The translations under genes were made by a program, and so were the position numbers. DNA of 11,711 nt, taken from the NCBI RefSeq assembly GCF_964187635.1, contig NZ_CAXLMO010000063.1:1-11711 (forward strand), read 5' to 3'. Position 1 is the stretch's first letter. Each line of letters begins with the position of its first letter. The notes under the pieces were generated by a model. It saw nothing but the letters and a program-made list of their open reading frames with translations, had not been told where the DNA came from and made no database searches. Source of the stretch: Seribacter sulfatis (GTDB taxonomy: Bacteria; Verrucomicrobiota; Verrucomicrobiia; Opitutales; Seribacteraceae). This document shows positions 1 to 6,743 of this stretch, in pieces.

Positions 1-633
1 GCTGCTTTGGGAATGAGGGACGAAGATAAACTTCAGGACCCAGAATACCGCGATCCAGTGAGTAATTCGTTGTTTGTGGATATTGGTGCTGGGACGACTG
101 ATTTTTGTATTGTCCAAGGATATTTTCCAAAGCCCGAGGATTTATTAAGTATTCCATTTGCTGGAAATGAAGTCGATGTGCTTTTGGATAAAGCAATTCG
201 TGAAGAATATCCAGAAGTCGAAGTGCCTTTATCCATGATTCGTAAGTTTAAGGAATCTTACTCGTATGCTGGAGAAAGTGAATCCGGGGCACGGGTCAAA
301 ATTCCAGTGGGTGGGAAACCAAGGAAGATTGAAATTGGTAAGCAGGTGGGAGAGTCCTGTAATCAATTACTCCAGGAGGTCTTTGAATCGATCAAGAAAG
401 TCATTGCCATGGCATCTCCTCAGTCCGTTTTTTCCTTGCTGCAAAATATAATACTGACAGGGGGGGGGAGTCGCATTCGTAATATCGACCAGGAACTCCA
501 GCGCTTACTTGCAGATGATGGATATGAAGACCCTGAGGTAACGATTTCTTCAAGAGAGGTGAAGCCATTTGTTGCGATTGGTGCATTAAAAGTGGCTAAG
601 GCCGCTCGCGATGATCAATGGGTCCGACTGTAA
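1..633 (+). CDS. MamK-like bacterial actin (MreB/MamK superfamily), 5'-truncated
   Basis: The reading frame is open from base 1, so the N-terminal part (probably about 150 residues, including the phosphate-1 loop) lies outside the window; 210 codons are visible. Visible residues 27-34 (DIGAGTTD) form the actin/Hsp70 phosphate-2 motif, and residues 153-157 (TGGGS) followed by RIR form the adenosine-binding motif near the C-terminus. From memory, the stretch after DIGAGTTD and the LLQN..L.GGGSRIR block resemble magnetosome MamK more than canonical MreB or the pilus protein PilM. The family forms ATP-dependent cytoskeletal filaments. No other magnetosome gene is visible, so a general filament or positioning role is as likely as magnetosome alignment. 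The GGG glycines are encoded by a run of nine G (460-468). The gene ends 3 bp before the convergent HDOD gene. Family assignment is firm; the MamK subgroup is likely. Confidence 0.85.
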   Translation, partial: AALGMRDEDKLQDPEYRDPVSNSLFVDIGAGTTDFCIVQGYFPKPEDLLSIPFAGNEVDVLLDKAIREEYPEVEVPLSMIRKFKESYSYAGESESGARVKIPVGGKPRKIEIGKQVGESCNQLLQEVFESIKKVIAMASPQSVFSLLQNIILTGGGSRIRNIDQELQRLLADDGYEDPEVTISSREVKPFVAIGALKVAKAARDDQWVRL

Positions 634-636
634 GGT

Positions 637-1578
637 CTAAATAATCCCGTGCAAGGTTCTGGAAACTCGTTCCAGGGTATATTCAAGATTTTGGGTAAGC
701 TCATTCATTTCATTCTCCTCTTTTTTGCCAAAAAGAATGGCCCAGCCCTCTGATTGTAAATAACTATCTTTTACCGGGGGACAATTTTCAATACCCGGCA
801 CTCCAAGTTGGCAAGTCAGTAGATCAGCAATTTGTATTGCAGATGCCAAATCGCTGTGGTCTTTCGATTCTTTCGGGTTATTGTGCCAGTGTACTGCTTC
901 CACCACTTCGTCTGATATGTGGTGGTTCCAAAGGTAATAAGCTCCAATTTTAGCATGATCCCAGCCAATGATCTTTTTTTCAATCTCAATGACATGATCA
1001 GTATTTTGAAATGATTGAGAACATAGTTTTTGAAATAAATCAGGAAAGGTAATGGCAAGGATCAGTTTGCCCAGGTTATGAAGTAAGCCTGCTACATAAT
1101 CGGATTCGTCTTCGTATTTCTTCTCGGCCAGTGACAATATTTCACGGGTCATAATTGCCGTGCCAATACTATGCTTCCAAAAGTTGATCCAAGGGAAGGA
1201 TGATGCATTCTTACCGAGTTCGGCAATCTCCTCAATAACTGGGGTAGCAGCAAGAAGTTCTTTTATTCTGTTTAATCCCAAAAAAATCGATGCTTCTTCC
1301 ACCCCGGATATTCTTTGTCCTTCTTTACTGCCAAAGAATATCGAGTTCACCAAATCTAAAACTCGTGTTGTAAGGGAAGGGTCTAACCGAATCACCTCCG
1401 CAATTTGACTCACAAAACTATCTTCAGAATCAAGTAACTCGCTTAATGTCTCATTGATACTTTTAAGAGAAGCTAATTTTGGGCACTGATTAATCCTTTC
1501 AATCAGTAAAAAATCAGAAAGTGGTTTGGAAGTAATTTCTGCACTTTGACGATTTTTTTTTGAATCGTCATTCTTCAT
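637..1578 (-). CDS. HDOD-domain signalling protein
   Basis: A 313-residue protein with an HDOD domain at about residues 24-222, a degenerate HD-phosphohydrolase fold common in bacterial signalling and regulatory proteins. Typical segments are P-LASL near 33-38, the helix containing RLDPSLTTRVL (64-74), F-K-H at 133-136, and AGLLHNLGKL at 163-172. The catalytic His-Asp pair is His167-Asn168, so phosphohydrolase activity is not expected; this loss is usual for HDOD. There is no signal peptide, membrane segment or additional output domain; residues 222-313 are a helical tail. The ATG at 1576-1578 lies 6 bp after the stop of the 143-aa gene, so the two are probably cotranscribed and perhaps translationally coupled. 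No Shine-Dalgarno sequence is seen. HDOD proteins elsewhere affect motility, biofilm or stress responses; the specific role here is unknown. Confidence 0.88.
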   Translation of the reverse strand: MKNDDSKKNRQSAEITSKPLSDFLLIERINQCPKLASLKSINETLSELLDSEDSFVSQIAEVIRLDPSLTTRVLDLVNSIFFGSKEGQRISGVEEASIFLGLNRIKELLAATPVIEEIAELGKNASSFPWINFWKHSIGTAIMTREILSLAEKKYEDESDYVAGLLHNLGKLILAITFPDLFQKLCSQSFQNTDHVIEIEKKIIGWDHAKIGAYYLWNHHISDEVVEAVHWHNNPKESKDHSDLASAIQIADLLTCQLGVPGIENCPPVKDSYLQSEGWAILFGKKEENEMNELTQNLEYTLERVSRTLHGII

Positions 1579-1584
1579 TTTAAA

Positions 1585-2016
1585 TCAGGAATTAAACGCA
1601 ACCGCATTGGGACGCATTGCGGTTAAGTTGAATTTATTTTCAAAGCAGAGGTCGAGTAATTCGTTCGCTTTTGAACAGTGGGGAGAATCTGCTTCCAAGA
1701 CTAAGCTCTGCCCATTGGAGGAGAGAAATTGAACTGATCCGTCCGCCCTTTTTTCAAGATAAACTTTATTATTTTGGTTCTGTTGAAAGAAACTGGCGGT
1801 TTTGGGGTCATTGAGTAGATCCGCTTTTAAGATTCCTTCTAATTTTTGAAGCCTAAGACTTGGATCACTTGTAACAACGGATGCATTTTGACTACCTTCA
1901 AGTTTTTCACTGAACTTGGAGCCATCCGCGTGTTCTGAAGGAGCCAAGCTAGTTGCCGCCTTACTTAATAATTCTTTACCAATTGAAAATACACCGCTTG
2001 CTGTAATAGGATCCAT
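1585..2016 (-). CDS. Hypothetical protein, 143 aa
   Basis: I do not recognise this protein. It begins MDPITASGVFSIGKELL, has a Ser/Ala-rich stretch to about residue 50, and then a more ordered part (about 54-135) with alternating charged and hydrophobic residues and a GSVQFLSSNGQSLVL segment that looks like a short beta hairpin. No signal peptide, membrane helix or known catalytic motif is visible; two cysteines occur near 114 and 124. It lies between asd (38 bp upstream) and the HDOD gene (6 bp downstream) on the same strand, which suggests cotranscription, and its close spacing to HDOD suggests a shared role. The ATG at 2014-2016 has no Shine-Dalgarno sequence, like its neighbours. That the frame is real is supported by the tight packing and the absence of a competing frame. 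Confidence 0.75.
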   Translation of the reverse strand: MDPITASGVFSIGKELLSKAATSLAPSEHADGSKFSEKLEGSQNASVVTSDPSLRLQKLEGILKADLLNDPKTASFFQQNQNNKVYLEKRADGSVQFLSSNGQSLVLEADSPHCSKANELLDLCFENKFNLTAMRPNAVAFNS

Positions 2017-2054
2017 ACGGTGGATTAAGCATTTCTAATGCCGAAATGGATCTA

Positions 2055-3086
2055 TTAGAGATTTTTTAAACATTTTCTATTAATTAGCTCTTCCGCGATC
2101 TGTACGGCATTTAATGCCGCCCCTTTCCATAACTGGTCTCCCACGGTCCATAAGGCCAATCCGTTGGAAAATCCATGATCGAGCCTTAATCGACCCACTC
2201 CACAAAGTTCTTTTTCAGAATAATTTATTGGCATGGGGTATCTCAACGCATTTGGAAGGTCCCACAGTTCAATTCCATTAAAATTTTCGAGAGCGGTCCG
2301 GGCATCGGGAACATTTACGGGGGAATCGAATTCAGCATTAATTGATATCGAATGTGCTCTGTACACGGGAACGCGCACGCAAGTACAGGAAACTTGGAGA
2401 GAGGGCAGACCAAGAATTTTCTTGGTTTCATTCCTCATCTTAAGTTCCTCCTTGGTATATCCATCTTCTCGAAAGTCATCGATGTGTGGTATTAGGTTGA
2501 ATGCAATTGGATGTTGGAACACAGGATCACTTTTTGCTTCTGTAGTTTGTCCCGTAATTTTACTTTTAACTTGATCCTCTAGTTCGGTGACTCCTTCCGC
2601 ACCTGCTCCTGAGACCGCTTGGTAAGTGGATGCAAAAAATCTCTTTAATCCAAATCTCTTATGGAGGGGGAAAAGGGCCATGAGAGCGACCGCGGTTGAA
2701 CAATTTGGATTTGCGATAATCCCCTTGTGGGATTCCAGTGCATCTCCATTAATCTCAGGAATTACCAAGGGGACATCTTTTTCCATTCGAAATGCCGAAC
2801 TGTTGTCGATGACAACACAATCATTTCTACGGGCTATTTCTGCAAATTCCTGAGTGTTACTGGAACCAGCACTGAAGATTGCAATATCCAAATTTTTAAA
2901 AGATTCGGGAGTGGTCTCCTGGACGACTTCTAGATTCCCGCAAGCCTGAATTTCCCGACCTGCTGAACGAGAGGAAGCAAGTAACCTTGCTTCAGCAACT
3001 GGAAATTCCCTTTTTTCAAGTAAGTTGATAATTTCTTGGCCAACTGCACCAGTTGCGCCTACAATGCCGATTCTATATTTTTTCAA
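2055..3086 (-). CDS. asd: Aspartate-semialdehyde dehydrogenase
   Basis: A 343-residue enzyme of normal family length. It reduces L-4-aspartyl phosphate to L-aspartate 4-semialdehyde with NADPH (EC 1.2.1.11), the branch point to lysine/diaminopimelate, threonine and methionine, in the cytoplasm. Evidence: the N-terminal Rossmann motif GATGAVG (residues 10-16), SAGSS at 72-76, the catalytic NPNCST with Cys129, the STYQAVSGAGAEG block (153-165), and RVPVYRAHS with the substrate-binding Arg243 and general-base His245. The start is TTG (3084-3086): an in-frame TAA lies three codons upstream, and the next Met is after the cofactor motif, so no ATG is available. No Shine-Dalgarno sequence precedes it. 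The start shares base 3086 with the proposed divergent YkuD-gene start. A 143-aa gene and an HDOD gene follow on the same strand. Confidence 0.97.
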   Translation of the reverse strand: MKKYRIGIVGATGAVGQEIINLLEKREFPVAEARLLASSRSAGREIQACGNLEVVQETTPESFKNLDIAIFSAGSSNTQEFAEIARRNDCVVIDNSSAFRMEKDVPLVIPEINGDALESHKGIIANPNCSTAVALMALFPLHKRFGLKRFFASTYQAVSGAGAEGVTELEDQVKSKITGQTTEAKSDPVFQHPIAFNLIPHIDDFREDGYTKEELKMRNETKKILGLPSLQVSCTCVRVPVYRAHSISINAEFDSPVNVPDARTALENFNGIELWDLPNALRYPMPINYSEKELCGVGRLRLDHGFSNGLALWTVGDQLWKGAALNAVQIAEELINRKCLKNL

Positions 3087-3646
3087 TGGTTTTTAATGAT
3101 TTATATTCTGTGTATAAAGAGAGGTTAAGTTTTCTTGGATGTCAAGCGAGTGAACATTTGCTTTTGGCAGATATTGATCAACAGCAATTAGAGCATCTTT
3201 TTCAGGGAAGAAGCTTAAAAGTTTATAAAATGTCTAGTTCTAAGCAACCCCCTTCTTGTGTGGAAAATTCTCTCGGCACCCCTTGGGGGTTGCATGAAGT
3301 GTGTCAAAAAATTGGCGAAGGGCAACCTTCGGGTATGGTTTTTGAGGGGAGAGTTCCAATCGGAGCGATCGCAAGTGAGTGTAGCGATGAGAAGCAAAAG
3401 AAGAATTTAATTACCAGCCGTATTTTACGACTTGCTGGTTTAGAGAAAGGAGTCAATCAGGGCGGAGTAGTAGACACATTCGACCGATATGTTTACATTC
3501 ATGGAACCAATCATGAACAAAATCTAGGAACTCCATCCAGTTCCGGTTGTCTACAACTGTCTAATGCTTGTGTAATCGAATTATTTAATCTGATCCCCGA
3601 AAATACGCACTTGTATATTAATGAGAAAACTTCAATTCGGTTATAG
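3086..3646 (+). CDS. YkuD-fold L,D-transpeptidase family protein
   Basis: A 186-residue protein when started at ATG 3086; earlier in-frame codons to 3053 would lie inside asd and look less likely. The catalytic YkuD domain spans almost the whole chain: a first strand around EHLLLADIDQQQL (23-35), the KMSSSKQPPS strand (48-57), TPWGLHEV (65-72), and the signature with His139 (IHGTNH) and catalytic-type Cys155 (SSSGC). The family makes 3-3 peptidoglycan crosslinks or attaches proteins to meso-diaminopimelate. Two oddities: the usual Arg two residues after Cys is Gln157 (GCLQLSN), and no signal peptide is visible, although the enzyme would need to reach the periplasm. The frame could begin at GTG 3110, but not later than the first strand. 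It ends 31 bp from the convergent response-regulator gene. Confidence 0.85.
   Translation: MVFNDLYSVYKERLSFLGCQASEHLLLADIDQQQLEHLFQGRSLKVYKMSSSKQPPSCVENSLGTPWGLHEVCQKIGEGQPSGMVFEGRVPIGAIASECSDEKQKKNLITSRILRLAGLEKGVNQGGVVDTFDRYVYIHGTNHEQNLGTPSSSGCLQLSNACVIELFNLIPENTHLYINEKTSIRL
3100..3128 (-). promoter_or_regulatory. Possible sigma-70-type promoter for asd
   Basis: Read on the minus strand there is TTAACC (3123-3128), a 17-bp spacer, and TATAAA (3100-3105). The -10 matches 5 of 6 consensus bases and the -35 matches 4 of 6. Transcription would start near 3093, leaving only about 7 nt before the TTG start of asd, which fits the missing Shine-Dalgarno sequence. It lies inside the first 15 codons of the divergent YkuD gene. 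A perfect TTGACA occurs a little further upstream on this strand, but without a -10 at the right distance. Assignment by eye only. Confidence 0.4.
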
Positions 3647-3677
3647 ATTGACCAAACAATAGTAATTTTTCGAGAGG

Positions 3678-4361
3678 TTACTCGGCAGAGGCAAGTTTTT
3701 CCTTTTGTGTATGTTCTTTAATTTGAACGAGCGATAATTCAGTTGTCTCATCTTCATTTGTCTCAATGCAAATGGTATTTGAGTGCAACGATTTAATAGT
3801 GGTGTGAATGGATTCCTGCTCAGAACCAGGCCAATCAGTATCAAAAATTAAAAATTTGTAGTTGATTTGCCTAAGCTGTATCAGTGCTTCATCTACACTT
3901 TTCGTATTCACCGTGTGGAACCCCTGATTTTGGAGATTATCGGTTATTTTTTCTGATTGTTCCCGATTTTTCAAACAAACTAATACGGGGACACTTTTAA
4001 AGTCTTTAATTAGGGCGATTACCTTTTCTATTCGAATTGGTTTTTGCAAGAAGGCCAAACATCCCATCTCCAATGCTTCATCCTTTAATTCCGGGAGCGA
4101 ATAAGCAGTAAAGAAAATAAATTGAGGGAGAATTTCTTTTTCTTGTTTTAATTTACGTAAAACTTCAATGCCGTTTAATTTTGGCATTTGCACATCAATT
4201 AAAACAAAATCGTAGGAGTTTACCATGCACTTGGCTAGTCCGACTTCTCCATCTTTTGCATGATCAGTTTGAAAGCCTTCTTCATTTAACACATCGACCA
4301 TTGTCGTCCTTACGGCTGGATGATCATCTATAATCAGTATTTTGACAGTTTTATTTTTCAT
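3678..4361 (-). CDS. Response regulator: receiver plus pseudo-receiver, no output domain
   Basis: A 227-residue cytoplasmic protein. The first domain (about 6-122) is a canonical CheY-like receiver: Asp12 and Asp13 (ILIIDDH), phospho-acceptor Asp56 (LIDVQMP), Thr85 (FFTA) and Lys107 (QKP) are all present. The second part (about 124-200) repeats the alternating strand-helix pattern (VPVLVCLKNREQS..., then FLIFDTDWPG at 170-179), where Asp174 would align with a phospho-Asp. The leading acidic pair and the Lys of a working receiver are missing, so I call it a pseudo-receiver. No DNA-binding, GGDEF or HD output domain follows; the last 20 residues are polar. The gene starts 23 bp after the histidine kinase gene, making that kinase the obvious phosphodonor. 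Output probably works through protein-protein contact. Confidence 0.9.
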   Translation of the reverse strand: MKNKTVKILIIDDHPAVRTTMVDVLNEEGFQTDHAKDGEVGLAKCMVNSYDFVLIDVQMPKLNGIEVLRKLKQEKEILPQFIFFTAYSLPELKDEALEMGCLAFLQKPIRIEKVIALIKDFKSVPVLVCLKNREQSEKITDNLQNQGFHTVNTKSVDEALIQLRQINYKFLIFDTDWPGSEQESIHTTIKSLHSNTICIETNEDETTELSLVQIKEHTQKEKLASAE

Positions 4362-4384
4362 AATTTTTAATGGGTAATCAAACT

Positions 4385-5959
4385 TTACTCTATGGGGAGT
4401 TCAATTTCAATAGTGGTTCCTAATCCTGGTTCACTTTTTGCGATAATTGTGCCGCTATGTCTAGAAATTAAGTCCCTGCATAAAGATAAGCCAAGTCCAA
4501 TCCCTTCTGCCTTATCTGTATAAAGAGGATCAAAAACTGTTTCCAGTTGGTGTTTTTTGATGCCGATTCCTTCATCCTTGATAGAAATTTTTACTGATTC
4601 CGAGGGATCCTGGCTAACCTTCATTTCTATTTTTCCACCCTTAGGCATCGCCTGAATTGAGTTCAGGAATATGTTGATTAAGATCTGCCTGAATAGTAAT
4701 TTATCTAATTTTACCCAAAAAGGCTTGGCCATAAATGTAATAATTAATTCATGTTCCTTAGCCACATTTGCGTAGTTCATTGCTTCTATAGCTAACGCTT
4801 CTAAATTAACAGGAACTCTTTTGAGATTCTCTCCTTTTGTTATTTCCAAGAGCCTTTCAATGACCTCGTCTGATCTAGAAATCTCGTGGTCAATAATCTT
4901 TAAATGATCCATTAGCTTATCATTTTTCTTCAGTTTTAAGCGTAGCAGGTAGGTGGAGTTTCTAATCGCGGCAAGTGGGTTCCTTAACTCATGAGCGATG
5001 TTGGAAGAAACTTGGCCCACATTAGCAAGTTTTTCACTTTGATTAAGTTGATCTCTCGTTTGGATCAACTCTTGAGTGGCCAATTCTTTTTCGGACATTT
5101 CCTTTATAATTCTTTTGTTTGATAAGGTTAATTCCTCGGTCCTTTGCTCCACCCGTTGTTCCATCTCCTCGTTTGCAGTACGCAGTTGTGAGTTAGAAAT
5201 TTGTAGGGAATCTAACATTTCATTAAATACATCCGTCAAACTACCAAATTCATCAAGGCTGGTCTTAGTTGCACGAATTGAGTAGTTCTTTTCTTTTGAT
5301 ATTTTTTCTGCCACCGAACTTAATTCCTTAAGAGGCTTAGTTAATGAACTTTGGTACCACAGGGTGATCAGAATTATGATAATGAAAATAGATAAAGCGG
5401 TCAGAATTCCCACTTGTAAGTATTCCGCTTTTTTGGTGTTTAAATCTTGTAGTGAACGCGTAACTGAGATTATTCCCAGTTTTTCATCCACTGCGGTAAT
5501 TGCCTTAGAAATAAAAATAACTTCATCGTTATCATAGTTTTCGATGAAAGAGTTTTGCGGAATGGGACTGTTTAACTTTTCTCTTGGGTAGTGTGCAAAA
5601 AGAGTAAATTTGGGCTCATCTGCATCTCTTTTTTTCCAGATAATTGAACTTTTTATGAGTGGATTTGTTGAAAAACTCTTGAGTAGTTCGTAGGCTGATT
5701 CATTATCATCGAATGCGAGAGCAGGGTAGAGAAGTCTCGAAAAGTTATCTACCTGGTTTACTATGTTCGAACGAATCAGTTTTTTTGTACTGTTAATATC
5801 TTGATTATAAAGGGCCAACCCGCCAATAACGGGTAGTAACACAGTCACAACAAAGCTAGAGAGAAAAAATTTGGTTCGAAAACTAAATCCTATCGAAAGA
5901 AAGTGTGAAGGAACTTCAGTTAGATCCTTCTTCTTAGAGTGCATGTTATCTATTATCAT
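4385..5959 (-). CDS. Membrane sensor histidine kinase (CHASE8-like, HAMP, HisKA, HATPase_c)
   Basis: A 524-residue inner-membrane kinase. Domain order: cytoplasmic N-terminus, membrane helix 1 (about 31-52), periplasmic sensor (about 53-181) resembling CHASE8 (NIVNQVDNFSRLLYPALAFDD.. followed by ..NPLIKSSIIW), membrane helix 2 (about 182-202), HAMP (about 203-255), a coiled coil rich in Glu/Gln (255-310), HisKA with phospho-acceptor His323 (AHELRNPL), and HATPase_c with N-box Asn433, G1 DEGIGI (462-467) and G2 GIGLGL (486-491). All catalytic motifs are intact. ATG 5957-5959 gives the full frame; the second ATG at 5942-5944 (Met6) is an equally plausible start. Neither has a Shine-Dalgarno sequence. 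The response-regulator gene follows after 23 bp, and a 206-aa receiver-like gene precedes by 111 bp, suggesting one signalling unit. The sensed signal is unknown. Confidence 0.95.
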   Translation of the reverse strand: MIIDNMHSKKKDLTEVPSHFLSIGFSFRTKFFLSSFVVTVLLPVIGGLALYNQDINSTKKLIRSNIVNQVDNFSRLLYPALAFDDNESAYELLKSFSTNPLIKSSIIWKKRDADEPKFTLFAHYPREKLNSPIPQNSFIENYDNDEVIFISKAITAVDEKLGIISVTRSLQDLNTKKAEYLQVGILTALSIFIIIILITLWYQSSLTKPLKELSSVAEKISKEKNYSIRATKTSLDEFGSLTDVFNEMLDSLQISNSQLRTANEEMEQRVEQRTEELTLSNKRIIKEMSEKELATQELIQTRDQLNQSEKLANVGQVSSNIAHELRNPLAAIRNSTYLLRLKLKKNDKLMDHLKIIDHEISRSDEVIERLLEITKGENLKRVPVNLEALAIEAMNYANVAKEHELIITFMAKPFWVKLDKLLFRQILINIFLNSIQAMPKGGKIEMKVSQDPSESVKISIKDEGIGIKKHQLETVFDPLYTDKAEGIGLGLSLCRDLISRHSGTIIAKSEPGLGTTIEIELPIE

Positions 5960-5978
5960 AACACATATATTAGTGTTA
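5959..5978. repeat. Inverted repeat at the histidine-kinase start codon
   Basis: TAACAC (5959-5964) and GTGTTA (5973-5978) form a perfect 6-bp inverted repeat around an 8-bp AT-only centre. It touches the first base of the upstream ATG of the kinase gene and lies about 15 bp before its alternative ATG. It could be an operator or a small translational hairpin. The repeat is short and the region is AT-rich, so chance is possible. Confidence 0.35.
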
Positions 5979-6027
5979 CGTTTCTCAATCGCAGATTCAC
6001 TCCAAGAATAATTAGTAAATCAAAGCA

Positions 6028-6043
6028 CTAGTTAAAATACTAG
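6028..6043. repeat. Short inverted repeat in the 206-aa gene / kinase gap
   Basis: CTAGT (6028-6032) and ACTAG (6039-6043) are perfect inverted copies separated by TAAAAT, inside the 111-bp gap between the 206-aa gene and the histidine kinase gene. No clear T-run follows on the minus strand to make it a terminator. It may be a regulatory site or chance. Confidence 0.25.
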
Positions 6044-6070
6044 AAATATCCAAAAAATAAAATACTTCGC

Positions 6071-6691
6071 CTACTTGATTCCTTTAATTACTTTAATTGC
6101 TGAAGCCAATATATTTTCGGGTGCACAATTCTTGGTATCAGATAATTCCCGATTCAACAGATCTCTGAAATCATTTTCATTCATGATCTTCTTTGACGCT
6201 GTATCTTGGTGAGGTTCGGATAAATTAGACTCGGACCTGGATTGAATTATATTTTCAACAACTATTTCTTTAGTTTCAATTTGGTTCAATTTTGAAAGAG
6301 ATTCTTGGATGGCAACTATCAGTTTATCAATGTCAGAATTATCTAATGTGATCACTTCCAAGCCCTTCATTTTTCTTGATTCTAAAAGTTTGGTGAAGTT
6401 TTCACGACTCGCGGATGCAAAACTGTCCACCAAGACAACTATATCAGCAGAAATCGCGAGGCCTGATCTTAGTGCAAGATTAAAATTATCAAAACACTTG
6501 AAGGTAAAGTTTGGTGCCTTGAATACTTGTAAGCACTTGTTCATGACCTCGTCGGTACTTGCAAAGAAAACAATTTCTCTTGTAAACAAATGTGTATTTG
6601 CCGAGAATTTTTTTTCTATTTGTTTCCAATTGACATTACCAACAACCGATCGGCTGTGGGTAACCTGATTAAGGGTATCTGAATTTTTCAT
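6071..6691 (-). CDS. Uncharacterised protein with a receiver-like central region
   Basis: A 206-residue soluble protein that I do not recognise as a named family. Residues about 38-135 show a receiver-like succession of strands and helices: REIVFFAS (38-45), a helix, FTFKCF (62-67), a helix, then ADIVVLVDSF (82-91), whose Asp89 falls where a phospho-Asp would be, KGLEVITLD (109-117), and a closing helix DIDKLIVAIQESLSKL. The early acidic pair and the Lys near the end of a receiver are not evident. This makes a pseudo-receiver plausible but unproven. Residues 140-190 are polar and probably disordered, ending in a short helix. It is first of three leftward genes (this gene, kinase, response regulator), 111 bp before the kinase, and has a good promoter match directly upstream. 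ATG 6689-6691 has no Shine-Dalgarno sequence. No membrane segment or signal peptide is seen. Confidence 0.75.
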   Translation of the reverse strand: MKNSDTLNQVTHSRSVVGNVNWKQIEKKFSANTHLFTREIVFFASTDEVMNKCLQVFKAPNFTFKCFDNFNLALRSGLAISADIVVLVDSFASASRENFTKLLESRKMKGLEVITLDNSDIDKLIVAIQESLSKLNQIETKEIVVENIIQSRSESNLSEPHQDTASKKIMNENDFRDLLNRELSDTKNCAPENILASAIKVIKGIK

Positions 6692-6714
6692 AGTAGGGTG
6701 AATTAATACAAATG

Positions 6715-6743
6715 ATTAGATGTCTTTTAGTCAATCATGTTAA
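6715..6743 (-). promoter_or_regulatory. Likely sigma-70-type promoter for the three-gene signalling cassette
   Basis: On the minus strand, TTAACA (6738-6743; 5 of 6 to TTGACA) is followed by exactly 17 bp and TCTAAT (6715-6720; 5 of 6 to TATAAT). The expected transcript start is near 6708, giving a leader of about 17 nt before the ATG at 6691. This is the best promoter match found in the window, and it separates the cassette from the HAD gene upstream. Confidence 0.55.

Noticed and set aside
2233..2574. Plus-strand frame of 113 codons opposite asd
   Set aside because: It lies fully antisense to a conserved enzyme with all motifs intact; a shadow frame.
3053..3085. Longer N-terminus of the YkuD protein starting at 3053
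   Set aside because: It would extend the overlap with asd by 33 bp using a non-ATG start and adds no signal peptide or domain sequence.
3647..3667. Possible terminator between the convergent YkuD and response-regulator genes (ATTG/CAAT followed by TTTTT)
   Set aside because: The stem is only 4 bp with a 6-nt loop and two A-T pairs; too weak to call a terminator.
6309..6668. Plus-strand frame of 119 codons inside the 206-aa gene
   Set aside because: The product is low-complexity Ser/Lys/Leu-rich, and the opposite frame has an ordered protein and promoter.
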